Assembly (NCBI GenBank): GCA_027490995.1
Contig: JAIXWY010000003.1
Location: 372,001 to 436,000 of the forward strand
Source of the DNA: Opitutaceae bacterium
Lineage (GTDB): Bacteria; Verrucomicrobiota; Verrucomicrobiia; Opitutales; Opitutaceae
DNA: 64,000 nt
Direction: 5' to 3'
In this document: positions 35,205-43,795 of the stretch, piece by piece
How the letters are laid out: each line of letters opens with the position of its first letter
How positions within the stretch are numbered: the stretch's first letter is position 1
Translations under genes and position numbers: made by a program
The notes under the pieces: generated by a model
The model's database searches: none
The model's input: only the letters and a program-made list of their open reading frames with translations
What the model was told of the DNA's origin: nothing

Positions 35205-36092
35205 TTACAAATGGCATGCGAGGGCAGCCGAGATCAGTATGATTCCCCAAGCGATCTTATTAAGAGCAATTTTGGCGACGTCAGGTACCATGCTGGCAAA
35301 AGTAATATCTGCAGCGGCGTAAACTACCCCTGCCAAAAACCCTGCGAGGTGGGCGACGACCGCCAAATCGCTTGTCGCCAACTGGAGAAGAACGGCTTTC
35401 GAGAATACCATGACGTAGATGTAAAAGAACGGGGGTGCCAAGCTAGCCCGCTCCCGCATTCCGACGACAGTGAGCATCCCTAGCAGTCCATACACTGCTC
35501 CCGAGAATCCGACTACCGGCCATGGCGAAAGCAGTACAGACGCAAAGCCCGCTGCAGTAAGCGACCAAAGAATCAGTACGGGATATCCCCTAGATTTGCT
35601 CCCGAAGTTGACCAGAGCCACGCTTAAAGCCATCGTTGAGATGATATTAAGAATTATGTGGTTAAGCGAACCATGGGAAAACCCATAGGTCAAAAAGCGT
35701 TCAATTGAGTGCGGAAAATCAAGGCTGCCGCCGAGACCGTAGGATCTCACGATATCATCGGGTTGCGCTCCGTAATTGGACAATGCAGGCAGCGATAGAG
35801 CGCATACAATAAGAACTATATCTGCCGTATTATCCACCAGCCGAGGTGCCGTATCCGCTTGATTACTAGATTTGGTTCCGAGTTTCTCGCGGCGCCTCGC
35901 CAACAGCAGGATGGAGGTTGAGGTCGTCACAAGAAATATGAGTGCAATATTCCAAGAGAAGCCCCTTGTCAGAGCGTACAGCGCGATGACCGCAGCTGAA
36001 CCACTGGCCGCGAGGAAGACAGAAAGGTAAGCAGTTCGATCAAAGCGACCGAACTCGCGAAAGGACATTACGGCGAGAGGTGGGATTTTCAC
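35205..36092 (-). CDS. Rhomboid-family intramembrane serine protease
   Basis: This 295-residue membrane protein opens with two hydrophobic helices and a charged loop, then the rhomboid core. The catalytic Ser198 lies in VVGFSGAVYGLLG and the catalytic His248 in VAHLAGFLAG. The oxyanion and gate region is HGSLNHIILNII with His140, His145 and Asn149. The dyad is intact, so it is probably an active protease cutting transmembrane substrates. The start is GTG at 36092; ATG 36068 is an alternative. Composition is AT-rich compared with the core genome. No obvious substrate gene is adjacent; the small membrane protein downstream is a possible one by position only. Confidence 0.85.
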   Translation of the reverse strand: MKIPPLAVMSFREFGRFDRTAYLSVFLAASGSAAVIALYALTRGFSWNIALIFLVTTSTSILLLARRREKLGTKSSNQADTAPRLVDNTADIVLIVCALSLPALSNYGAQPDDIVRSYGLGGSLDFPHSIERFLTYGFSHGSLNHIILNIISTMALSVALVNFGSKSRGYPVLILWSLTAAGFASVLLSPWPVVGFSGAVYGLLGMLTVVGMRERASLAPPFFYIYVMVFSKAVLLQLATSDLAVVAHLAGFLAGVVYAAADITFASMVPDVAKIALNKIAWGIILISAALACHL

Positions 36093-36132
36093 GTGAGAAG
36101 ACGGTTGGCACGGTGGCGTGCCGCGCCAACAG

Positions 36133-36381
36133 TTAACGAGTACATTTAGGAGACGTTCCGGCGACCGCGGACTTCAGCTCTGCGCGTTCGGTCTGCGGGC
36201 GCACCATGCCTTGAGCGCGCACCGAAACCTCCACTTTGACTAATGGCAGGGCCGCGAGGCCCGCTGCCACCCCGAGCAGAATGCACCAATAGATGTGGGA
36301 CCGCTGCGGACCGTGCGCCGCAAAAAGACTCTCCAACGAGTCTTGAGCTGCTTCTGCATCATAGAGGCGAATCTGGCTCAT
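36133..36381 (-). pseudogene. Truncated HlyD-type membrane fusion protein (N-terminal fragment)
   Basis: From ATG 36381 the frame encodes 82 residues: a cytoplasmic tail (SQIRLYDAEAAQDSLESLF), one transmembrane helix (IYWCILLGVAAGLAALPLV) and the beginning of the periplasmic part VEVSVRAQGMVRPQTERAEL, ending KSAVAG and then seven unrelated residues. This is the start of a type I secretion adaptor of the HlyD family, which should continue for 300 or more residues with a lipoyl-like domain and coiled coil. The gene is therefore cut off, with no ABC transporter or remaining adaptor sequence next to it. Confidence 0.72.
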
Positions 36382-37016
36382 GGCAGGTGTTTCAACAGCG
36401 ACCCAGTCTCCACTGACTTGGAATGCTCCGCCCCCGGCCCCCATTTTCTACCTGAATTCCTCGGTACGTCGGGACAATCCTGTGCTTCGATCGAAAGCAC
36501 CCGGCTCCGAAGCAAGTCCCAGAACGTGGACCGGTCCGAACTCCGGTGATGGGATTTGTGCCCGGGTCGATCATGTCGGATAGACTTTTCAACCTGCGAC
36601 GGCGGTGGTCGAAGCGTTCGGCGGGCAGTCACTCTCGACGGGGAGGAGCGCTGTGCTGGGCGGACTCGGGAGGACGGACTCGGGGGCGGACGGAGTGGGC
36701 ACGAACCCACTTTCTCACGATTCCAGTCCCCCGAACAGGGCGCAGATGTCGTAAATTTACGACATCTGGAGGCTTGACATACCTCCTGCGCGGCTCGGCG
36801 GCGATGCCGTCGCTGCGAGGATCCGCGGGCTGGGTTCCGACGCATCCCGGCGTGCTCGCGTTGGCCGACCGATCGACTCGGTCTCTGGCTGCGGGTGCTG
36901 TCCGGGCGCGACGGACTCCCTTACCCGTTGGGAACGTCGAGGTCGAAATCGAGACTGCGGCGCTGGCCTTCGCCCCGGGGCGACCCCTTACACTCCCGGC
37001 GCGGTGCGCCTTCCGC
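36382..37016. other. Gene-free stretch at the end of the accessory patch
   Basis: No convincing gene was found in these 635 bases: the open frames are rich in Arg, Pro and Ser and have no family features. It contains a 26-bp perfect palindrome (36743-36768) and a TTGACA sequence at 36774 without a matching -10 box. It may be the residue of a deleted gene and its promoter. Confidence 0.6.
36743..36768. promoter_or_regulatory. 26-bp perfect palindrome, probable operator
   Basis: The arms CAGATGTCGTAAA and TTTACGACATCTG are exact reverse complements with no spacer. Such a long perfect, AT-centred palindrome in GC-rich surroundings fits a binding site for a dimeric repressor rather than a terminator, as there is no loop. 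No regulator gene is adjacent and no intact gene starts within 300 bp, so it may be an orphan operator. Confidence 0.6.
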
Positions 37017-38288
37017 TCAGCGCGCGGAGACGTGCAGCTCGCGGACGGTTTGCTCGCGGCTGGCGCCGTCGCGCAAGACGGTGTGGCTGATCTTGCTGAA
37101 GTCGATCTTGCTGAGGTCTAGCTTGCGGACGCCCCGATCCCACATCGAGTGGAAGTAGAAGACCCGGTTCTTCAGGTCCGACGCGGTCGTCACCTGCGTC
37201 GCGCTCACGATGTCCTTCGCCAGCTTGTCCCCGCTGCCGGTGCTGCCGAGCGTGAGGTTGAAGCTGTCGAGGATGCGAAAGGCCTCAAACACGGCGTCCG
37301 GACCATCCTGGAGCGGCCGGGCCGAGGCGGTCAGGGCCATCGCCCGCACGAAACGCGCGGGCGGCGTAAAGTCGCCCGGGAGTCCGCGCAGGCCCGTGCC
37401 GGCGCCAAGGGGCGCGAGCGTGCGGCCTGCGAGTTCAACCGGGGCGACGCTGCCGGGCGCCATGCCGAGGTAGTTGCGGAGGTTGGTGAGGTGCCAGTCG
37501 TAGCCGGGGGAATTCGTGATCACGCCGAGGAGCGCGTCGTAGACCCGCACCTGGCCGCCCTCGACGATCTCGATCACGATCGAAGCGCCAGTCGGGTCGG
37601 CGACCTTCCAGTGAAAGGGAAGCGGGGCTCCGCCGAAGCGCGGGTCCTCGACGTTCACCACGCGCACGCCGGCCAGTTTCTCCTTCACCTCGGCGACCGT
37701 GGCGAAGGACGACAGCATCCACTGCATCAGGTCGCCGACGCTGAGCGAGCGCTCGCGCTGTTCCGGAACAAACGGGGCGTAGCTCGCGAAGTCCGGGAAG
37801 TAGTACATTCCCACATACAGCCCGGCCTCGTTGAGTCCGTCCGGCCCGTAGGGTTGCCCGTAAGCCATGAGGGAGACGAAGCCGTGCTTGCCCTTCCAGC
37901 GCATGCCGCGCAGGCCCTCCGGGGTCTGTCCGGTGAAGGCATGGTTGCGGGGGAAGAGGACGAGTTGGTCGTGGTCGGCGTTGCTCAGGGCCCACTCGAC
38001 GGTGCGGGCGGTGATCACGCTGCCGTCGGTGGAGCGCAGGGAGATGCCGGTGCACGCGAGCGCCGTCACGCAGCCGAGCAGCAGGGTGGTTAGGCTCGCG
38101 GCGATCCCCCGCCAGCCCGCGAGCGGCGAGCGTGCCGGCGTTACGATCGTCTGCCAAGGCGGCGCGGGGACGTCGCCGCCAAGGACAACTGAGCCAGCCC
38201 CAGAGGGGATCGTGGCTGTCCGGACGCTTCTCTGTAAGTGAGCGGTGGCCCTTAAAGCAACGCCGCGGACCCAGCCGGTTGGAATCAT
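37017..38288 (-). CDS. Choloylglycine-hydrolase/linear amide C-N hydrolase family protein
   Basis: ATG 38288 gives 423 residues; the frame is open 14 codons further. After a long leader with a hydrophobic signal ([19 protein letters not shown]) comes Cys79 in [12 protein letters not shown], which would become the N-terminal nucleophile after processing. Other Ntn (C59) motifs follow: [22 protein letters not shown] and [19 protein letters not shown] with the catalytic Asn. Family members hydrolyse bile salts, penicillin V or N-acyl-homoserine lactones; here export suggests action outside the cytoplasm. The roughly 60 residues before the signal core are unusual, so the true start may lie further in. 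Confidence 0.85.
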   Translation of the reverse strand: MIPTGWVRGVALRATAHLQRSVRTATIPSGAGSVVLGGDVPAPPWQTIVTPARSPLAGWRGIAASLTTLLLGCVTALACTGISLRSTDGSVITARTVEWALSNADHDQLVLFPRNHAFTGQTPEGLRGMRWKGKHGFVSLMAYGQPYGPDGLNEAGLYVGMYYFPDFASYAPFVPEQRERSLSVGDLMQWMLSSFATVAEVKEKLAGVRVVNVEDPRFGGAPLPFHWKVADPTGASIVIEIVEGGQVRVYDALLGVITNSPGYDWHLTNLRNYLGMAPGSVAPVELAGRTLAPLGAGTGLRGLPGDFTPPARFVRAMALTASARPLQDGPDAVFEAFRILDSFNLTLGSTGSGDKLAKDIVSATQVTTASDLKNRVFYFHSMWDRGVRKLDLSKIDFSKISHTVLRDGASREQTVRELHVSAR

Positions 38289-38512
38289 GGCGGCAGTCAA
38301 GGTGCCGCTGCCGCACCGGTCAAGGGACAAGCCGTCAAATGATAGGGATAAATGGATACGTTATTCCCTCTGCGATTGGAGCACGATTTGACTCAGAGCG
38401 GTTCCATTCGCGCGCTCGGAGGCGAGAGGTGCGCCGGGTACTTCGACCAACCAACGGAACGAGTTGCTCCGATAAGGCTCGGTTGAGCCGTGGCCGCCCG
38501 GCGGCGGGAAAA

Positions 38513-38867
38513 TGGTGGAGGTGCCGGGAGTTGAACCCGGGTGCCCCTGGCCTTCACGGACCGCATCTACCTGCGTAGTGCCGCTTGAATTTCGCCGGTG
38601 ACATGTGGCGGCACGCGCTCACCACCGGCTAGGCTCTGGATGAAGATACGGCCCGCGCGTCAAAGTCGGCCACGCGGACTATTCCTGCTGTCGACGTACG
38701 TTCCGGCCAGCAGGAGTCGCCGGGCGTACGAGGCTGCTCATTTAGGCAGCCAGGGGCATTTCTTCGGTGTTGCCGTTTGTTGTTTTCGCAGGGGGATTAA
38801 CGAGAGACCCACGACTCTCTTCAGGCAGCGGTTCGCTCCAACCAAGGGTAGAATCCAGAACACCCCC
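38513..38867 (-). ncRNA. ssrA: tmRNA (ssrA), one-piece, tag AKTTNGNTEEMPLAA
   Basis: The 5' end GGGGGTGTTCTGGATTCTACC (first 20 bases) and the 3' end CACCTCCACCA pair as a seven-base acceptor stem with a G-U at the third pair, the alanine identity element. The T arm is GGGTTCAACTCCC. CCA is encoded. The internal reading frame (codons 38789 down to 38742) gives a 15-residue tag AKTTNGNTEEMPLAA ending in TAA. The tag ends in LAA like those targeted to ClpXP and resumes with Ala. Length is 355 nt, normal for a one-piece molecule. tmRNA rescues stalled ribosomes with SmpB. Confidence 0.95.
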
Positions 38868-39178
38868 AAAGGAAAATCCTTGGGATCGTCTGCGGTCGTC
38901 CGGGGCTCTGTGCAGGGCCCAGACGGCTACCAGCGTGCAAGCGGATCAAGGAACAAGAGAAAGACCATACGCCGCCGGAGGCGCTTGGCAAGCGCGGTGG
39001 CTCTATCGCCCAGAACGGCTCCTCTGTGCTATGATGCCGCCTCAACCTTCGGATCAGCGAGCTTCAGCGCACCACTCTCCCAGGACGGGCCCTCTGCGCA
39101 ACGATGCCGCCGGCGGTTGCGTCGGCTGGGCGTGGCCCGAGAGCGGGTCGCTTTCACCCGCATCCGTACCGTTGTGGA
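38868..39178. other. Intergenic region upstream of tmRNA with degenerate direct repeats
   Basis: No coding region was found in these 311 bases. Two imperfect direct repeats occur at 39005-39041 and 39075-39111, with a 70-bp period and 29 of 37 positions identical; the best-kept part is GATGCCGCC. The tmRNA promoter should lie at the low-coordinate end, but no convincing -10/-35 pair could be picked. Confidence 0.5.
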
Positions 39179-39601
39179 TCAGCCGCGCGAAGATTCGCGG
39201 CGGCGGTACGAGGCGAGCACCGGGTAGTCGGCCGGCGCGAGGGCATAGGCCTCAAGTTCATCGGTTCGCACCCAAGCCAGCGCCGCATGCTCGAGGGCAA
39301 CTGGCTCCGGGCTGCCGGGAGCGAGCGCGGCGACGAAGGCGTGGAGCCGAACCGTGATCTTCGGATAGGCGTGGAGCGCGGGCGGCAGCGGGTCGCCGAG
39401 AACGAGGTCGCAGCAGAGTTCCTCGCGGATTTCCCGGCGGAGTGCGTCGCCGGCCGGTTCGCCCGCCTCGATCTTGCCCCCGGGAAATTCCCAGAGCAGC
39501 CCGAGGTGCTTGTGCGCCGGCCGCTGCGCGATCAGGATGCGACCGTCGCGCTCGATCAGGGCGCAGACGACCTCCAGCGGAGCAGGCGAGGGCGAGGACA
39601 C
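39179..39601 (-). CDS. mutT: NUDIX hydrolase, MutT-like (8-oxo-dGTP diphosphatase)
   Basis: This 140-residue protein has the Nudix box GKIEAGEPAGDALRREIREE (20 residues) followed by LCCDL, so Cys replaces the usual Gly after the REUXEE core. VVCALIERDGRILIAQRP and GLLWEFPGGKIE are typical of MutT, which removes 8-oxo-dGTP. The start is GTG. No SecA gene, the usual neighbour in E. coli, is present. It is divergent from the unknown gene at 39798. Confidence 0.88.
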   Translation of the reverse strand: MSSPSPAPLEVVCALIERDGRILIAQRPAHKHLGLLWEFPGGKIEAGEPAGDALRREIREELCCDLVLGDPLPPALHAYPKITVRLHAFVAALAPGSPEPVALEHAALAWVRTDELEAYALAPADYPVLASYRRRESSRG

Positions 39602-39797
39602 GGCGAAGTGATGCCATCATTCCGCCGATCGCCGCAAGCTCCGCGAGGCCGCTGATCGAAGCGTGGAGTGGCTCGGCCATCCGTCCGTGACGCCGAGCTC
39701 GCGGGTCGACTGCGCCCCGTCTGGGCGCGCGGCGGGCCGGAGCCCGGGCTTGCCGCGGGGCGGTGCGTGCGCCTAGCTCCGGGCTCTCCTTTGCTCC

Positions 39798-40490
39798 ATG
39801 CATATCCCGGGCACCACCCTTGCCAGCGTCAGTCTCTCCGGACGCTCGGAGGGCGCGGTGAAGGCGTTGCGGGGCTTCCGTAAAGATCGGCACCACGTGC
39901 CGGATGCCGCCAACGCCACGACCCAGGCGTTCCTCGGCAAGCTTTGTGAGGAGGAACTGCGCGAGGAAGCGGAGGGACTGTTTCAGCGGACGCGCGACGC
40001 GCTGGCCTACAAGCGCCGTGATCTCGCGCTCGATCTGGGTTCGGGTTCGGCCGTGCTCACGGCGCGCGACTTCACGGTGGAGTTGACGTACGCGCTGCTC
40101 GAGTCCGACCCCTCACGCTACACCCTGGAACGCACCCTCCACAGCCTCCGTGATGCGGCGCTGATCGATCAGGCGGAGGTCAACAGCCTGTTCTCCGGCT
40201 GGTTCACCGCGCTGGTCTTCACCCTGTCCCGCGGCGTCTCGGTCGAGGCGGTGATCGATGCGATCGAGGGCCTGCCGGATGACGTTGCGCTCCGCGTAAC
40301 GTACCCGTCGGACTGCCACGAGTGCGTGCTTTCCGTTCCTGGCGTGGATGCGGTGGTGCGCTGCTCTGGAGCAACGCTGGCCGTGGAGTTTCCGCGGGCG
40401 GGTTCGCCCCGGGAACTGCTGGAGGCGTTCGCTCAGGTGCGGGAAGCGTTCGTGCTGACCCGCGACGCCACGCTGGCGGGCTTGCTGTAG
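39798..40490 (+). CDS. Conserved-looking cytoplasmic protein of unknown function
   Basis: This is a 230-residue protein with no signal peptide or membrane helix. Segments include GFRKDRHHVPDAANATTQAF, CEEELREEAEGLFQRTRDAL, YKRRDLALDLGSGSAVLTAR and EVNSLFSGWFTALVFTLSRG. LDLGSGSA looks at first like a SAM-binding motif, but the following residues do not support a methyltransferase fold. Strong codon bias and a clean start support it being real. I do not recognise the family. It lies 138 nt upstream of purK on the same strand. Confidence 0.75.
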   Translation: MHIPGTTLASVSLSGRSEGAVKALRGFRKDRHHVPDAANATTQAFLGKLCEEELREEAEGLFQRTRDALAYKRRDLALDLGSGSAVLTARDFTVELTYALLESDPSRYTLERTLHSLRDAALIDQAEVNSLFSGWFTALVFTLSRGVSVEAVIDAIEGLPDDVALRVTYPSDCHECVLSVPGVDAVVRCSGATLAVEFPRAGSPRELLEAFAQVREAFVLTRDATLAGLL

Positions 40491-40628
40491 CGCCTAGATC
40501 GAAGCGAATCCGGGCCGTGAGCTCGCCCGACTCGCGTCGCCGCCCTTACGGGGTGACCGAGGCGCGGACGATCAGGCCTGCAGGCCGGGCTTGCCCGGGA
40601 GGCGGGGGATGGCTGGACTCGCGTCTTC

Positions 40629-41774
40629 ATGATTCTTCCCGGCAGTACCTTGGGCGTGTTGGGCGGCGGGCAGCTCGGCCGCATGTTCGGTCAGGCGGCG
40701 CAGTCGCTCGGGTATCGCGTGCACGTGTATGAACCGGCCGCGGATTGCCCGGCCAGCGCGGTCGCCAACCGCACCTTCACCGCTCCCTACGAGGACGCCG
40801 ACCAACTCGCGGCCTTCGCGCGCAGCTGTGCGGTGGTGACTTACGAGTTCGAGAACATTCCGGTGGCGCCCTTGCAGGCGATCGCCGGTTTGACGCAGCT
40901 TCACCCGCGGCCCGAGGTTCTCGAAATCTGCCAGAACCGGCTCCGCGAGAAACGCTGGCTGAAGCGCGAGGGTTTTCCGCACGTGCCGTTCGCCGAAGTC
41001 GAAGCCGGTGGCGATCTGGCCGCGGCCATCCGGTCGATCGGCGTACCCTGCGTGGTGAAGACGGCGGATTTCGGCTATGACGGGAAAGGGCAGCAGAAAG
41101 TGACGGATGAAACGACGCTGACGGCGGCGGTGCGCGCCTTCGCCGGGGCCCGGGCGGTGGTGGAGCGGTATGTGGACTTCTCGTGCGAGCTCTCGGTGAT
41201 CGTCGCGCGCTCCGCGACCGGAGAGACGCGGGCGTTCCCGGTGGCGGAGAACATCCACACGCGCCACATCCTTGACCTCAGCCTTGTCCCGGCGCGGGTG
41301 TCTGATGCCGTCGCCGGCGAAGCCGTGGCACTGGCCACGGCGATTGCTGAGCGGCTGGGCCTCGTGGGTCTGCTGGCCGTGGAGCTGTTTCTGGGCAGGC
41401 AGGGGCAGTTGCAGGTGAACGAACTCGCGCCGCGTCCGCACAACAGCGGCCATTGGTCGATCGACGGCGCGCGCACCAGCCAGTTCGAGCAGCACGTCCG
41501 CGCGGTCTGCGGCTTGCCCCTTGGTGATCCCGGCGTGCGCGAGCCCTCGGTGATGGTGAATCTCCTCGGTGACGTCTGGCGCGACCCCAACGGCCCGACT
41601 CCGCAGTCGCCGGACTGGTCGGTGGTGCTCCGCCAGCCCCGCGCGAAGCTGCACCTTTACGGCAAGGCGGCGGCGCGCGTCGGCCGCAAGATGGGACACT
41701 TCACCGTGGTCGGCCCCACGCTTGAAGCGGCGCTTGGCGAAGCGCGCGAGATCAAGGCCAGGCTCGAAGCCTGA
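40629..41774 (+). CDS. purK: N5-carboxyaminoimidazole ribonucleotide synthase
   Basis: This 381-residue ATP-grasp enzyme starts with the PurK signature LGVLGGGQLGRMFGQAAQSL. Further motifs are TYEFENIPVAPLQAI, VVKTADFGYDGKGQQKV (ATP-binding loop), NELAPRPHNSGHWSIDG and the C-terminal YGKAAARVGRKMGHFT. It converts AIR, ATP and bicarbonate to N5-CAIR in purine synthesis and usually works with PurE, which is not in the window. ATG 40629 gives the standard N-terminus. Confidence 0.96.
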   Translation: MILPGSTLGVLGGGQLGRMFGQAAQSLGYRVHVYEPAADCPASAVANRTFTAPYEDADQLAAFARSCAVVTYEFENIPVAPLQAIAGLTQLHPRPEVLEICQNRLREKRWLKREGFPHVPFAEVEAGGDLAAAIRSIGVPCVVKTADFGYDGKGQQKVTDETTLTAAVRAFAGARAVVERYVDFSCELSVIVARSATGETRAFPVAENIHTRHILDLSLVPARVSDAVAGEAVALATAIAERLGLVGLLAVELFLGRQGQLQVNELAPRPHNSGHWSIDGARTSQFEQHVRAVCGLPLGDPGVREPSVMVNLLGDVWRDPNGPTPQSPDWSVVLRQPRAKLHLYGKAAARVGRKMGHFTVVGPTLEAALGEAREIKARLEA

Positions 41775-41852
41775 GCCAGCGGAGGAACTCGCCCACGACG
41801 GGCGGCGGCCGGCAACGTTTCGCGACGGCGCCGGACCGGCGCGGAGATCCGC

Positions 41853-42998
41853 TCAGTCGGCGAGCGCGGTCTCGAGATCGGCAACCAAGTCGCCGGCGTC
41901 CTCGAGTCCGGTGGAAAGTCGCAGCAAGTCGGGCGGCGTCGGGCTGGTCGGACCCTCGATGCTGGCGCGATGTTCGACGAGGCTCTCGGTGCCGCCGAGC
42001 GACGTGGCGCGTTTCCAGAGCTGGAGTCGGGAAAGGGTGTGGAGGGCGCCCTCGGCACCGCCGGCGACGCGAAGCGCGAGCATGCCGCCGAAGCCGCCGG
42101 ACATCTGGCGGGCGGCGACCGTATGACCGGGCGAGCTCTCGAGTCCCGGATAGAGACAGGCGACGATGCGCGGATGCGACTCGAAGTGACGTGCGATCGT
42201 GAGGGCGGTGCGGCACTGGGCAGTGACGCGGACGTGCAGCGTGCGCAGCCCGCGGGCGAGCAGCCAGGCCTCGAACGGCCCGAGCACGGCGCCGCCCTGG
42301 GCGCGGATGCGGAGGATACGTTGCCAGAAGGCGTCGTTCGTGCGCGTGGTGAGCGTGCCCGCGACAACATCGGAGTGACCGTTGAGGTACTTCGTCGCGG
42401 AGTGCATGACCACGTCGGCGCCGAGCGCCAGCGGTTGGCTCAGCAGTGGCGTCGCGAACGTGGAGTCGACGGCGAATCGCGCTCCGGCCCGCTGAGCGAG
42501 GGCGGCGACGGCGGCGAGATCGGTGATCGCGAGGCTCGGGTTGGCGGGCGTCTCGGCCCAGATTAGCGCGGTTTTGCCTGGGCGGATCGCGGCGGCGACA
42601 CGCTCCGGACGCGTCTGGTCGACGCACTCCACCTCGAGTCCCCAATCTTTGGCCCAGCCGAAGAGCCAGTTCTTTAAGGCCCAGTAAAACTGTTCGGGCA
42701 CGATCACGTGGTCGCCGGGCTTAAGGGCTTGGAAAACCGCGGTGGCGGCGGACATGCCGGAGCTGAACACTGCGGAGGCCGCGCCGCCCTCAAGACGGTT
42801 GAGCACGGCTTCGATCAACTCGTAGCCGGGATTATCGGGACGTGAGTAGAGACGACCGGCGAGGAGCTGATTATCCGGACCCCGCTCGTAGGTGGTCGAA
42901 GGCTGGATCGGCGGAACGAGGGCGCCGGTGGTGGGCTCGCCGAAGCCGAGGGCCTGCGCGAGATCGGTGGCGGGGCGGTGTGGGTGCAGCGGGTCCAT
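41853..42998 (-). CDS. Cys/Met-metabolism PLP enzyme (cystathionine gamma-synthase/lyase type)
   Basis: This 381-residue fold-type I enzyme has the PLP-binding Lys203 in HSATKYLNGHSD and the YSRPDNPGYELIEAVLNRLE region with conserved Tyr and Arg contacting PLP phosphate. AETPANPSL and DSTFATPLLSQPLALGAD are typical of the trans-sulfuration family. Whether it makes cystathionine (MetB), cleaves it (MetC or CGL) or acts on O-acylhomoserine directly cannot be decided from motifs. It is convergent with purK and has no met neighbours. Confidence 0.88.
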   Translation of the reverse strand: MDPLHPHRPATDLAQALGFGEPTTGALVPPIQPSTTYERGPDNQLLAGRLYSRPDNPGYELIEAVLNRLEGGAASAVFSSGMSAATAVFQALKPGDHVIVPEQFYWALKNWLFGWAKDWGLEVECVDQTRPERVAAAIRPGKTALIWAETPANPSLAITDLAAVAALAQRAGARFAVDSTFATPLLSQPLALGADVVMHSATKYLNGHSDVVAGTLTTRTNDAFWQRILRIRAQGGAVLGPFEAWLLARGLRTLHVRVTAQCRTALTIARHFESHPRIVACLYPGLESSPGHTVAARQMSGGFGGMLALRVAGGAEGALHTLSRLQLWKRATSLGGTESLVEHRASIEGPTSPTPPDLLRLSTGLEDAGDLVADLETALAD

Positions 42999-43182
42999 CG
43001 ACGAGGCGGGTTGAGGAGAAAGGAGAAAACGAAGACTGCGGAACGCTGCGTTGCTCTTTGCCGTGGATGGCGCGGCGATCGGCGGGGAGGACGGCTGGCG
43101 CGGTGGGCGGGCGAAGGGAACGGGCGAAGGGTGAGGAGAGAACGCGGCGGGCGCGGGAAGGGGTGGACGAGTGGGGCGTGCC

Positions 43183-43653
43183 TCACCGGGGCGACGCAGG
43201 ACCGCTCGGCTGGGTGGAGGTGGCGAGGCGGCGATGTTCGACGAGCGTGCAGCGGTCCATGACTACGGCGAGACCGGCGTGACGGGCCAGAGTGGCGGCT
43301 TCGGGGCTGACGATGCCGGACTGTAACCAGAGACCCCCGGCGCGGATGGCGGCGGCCTGTTCGGCGATGGCGGGGCAATCGGCGGCCGGGCGAAACACGT
43401 CGACCAGATCGACGGGTTCCGGAATGGAGCGGAGATCCGGGTATGCCTTTTCGCCCAGCACTTCGGTGAGCCGCGGGTTTACCGGGAGAATGCGGTAGCC
43501 CTGTTCCTGGAGGTAGCGGGCAACCTGCCAGCTGGGTTTCGCGGGATCGCCGGAAAGGCCGACCACCGCGATCGTGCGCGCCTGTTGCAGGAGTGTGCGG
43601 ATCGTGGCCGGATCGGCGTCGGACACGGAGACGTGCGAGGAAGGCGCGGACAT
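43183..43653 (-). CDS. CoA-binding domain protein (YccU-like)
   Basis: This 156-residue protein is a single Rossmann CoA-binding domain of the YccU family: TIAVVGLSGDPAKPSWQVAR, LQEQGYRILPVNPRLTEVLG, VDLVDVFRPAADCPAIAEQA and GGLWLQSGIVSPEAATLARH. The Cys in VVMDRCTLVEHRR is conserved in the family. Function is unknown, with a presumed CoA or nucleotide ligand. The rpsR terminator lies just upstream on the same strand, so it is probably transcribed separately. Confidence 0.9.
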   Translation of the reverse strand: MSAPSSHVSVSDADPATIRTLLQQARTIAVVGLSGDPAKPSWQVARYLQEQGYRILPVNPRLTEVLGEKAYPDLRSIPEPVDLVDVFRPAADCPAIAEQAAAIRAGGLWLQSGIVSPEAATLARHAGLAVVMDRCTLVEHRRLATSTQPSGPASPR

Positions 43654-43726
43654 GGGGCGGAGCCGGGAGTGGCGACAGGGAGCAGAGCGGAGACCGGTCG
43701 CGCAGGCAATCCGGTCGCGGAGGGCG

Positions 43727-43756
43727 AAAAAAACGCCGCTCCGGGAAGGAGCGGCG
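43727..43756 (-). terminator. Intrinsic terminator of rpsR
   Basis: Read on the minus strand, nine-base arms CGCCGCTCC and GGAGCGGCG enclose a five-base loop and are followed by seven T. It lies 40 nt after the rpsR stop. The stem plus T-run make it a clear Rho-independent terminator. Confidence 0.92.
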
Positions 43757-43795
43757 CGAAAGGGGAGGGGGGCCGGCGTGCCGGCGGCCGACCGC

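Noticed and set aside
36774..36802. TTGACA just after the palindrome as a plus-strand promoter
   Set aside because: No -10-like sequence is found 16-18 nt downstream and no gene follows on that strand.
36378..36845. 155-residue minus-strand open frame running over the palindrome
   Set aside because: Arg/Ser/Pro-rich sequence with no motif; the HlyD fragment uses another frame.
38513..38545. Attachment site for an integrated element at the tmRNA 3' end
   Set aside because: No second copy of the tmRNA 3' sequence was seen flanking the accessory patch, and no integrase gene is present.
39030..39035. TATGAT as a -10 box of a plus-strand promoter in the region near tmRNA
   Set aside because: No -35 element at the right distance, and the following genes on that strand are far away.
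40050..40080. LDLGSGSA in the gene at 39798-40490 as a SAM-binding motif
   Set aside because: The other methyltransferase motifs are missing and the position in the protein is not consistent with that fold.
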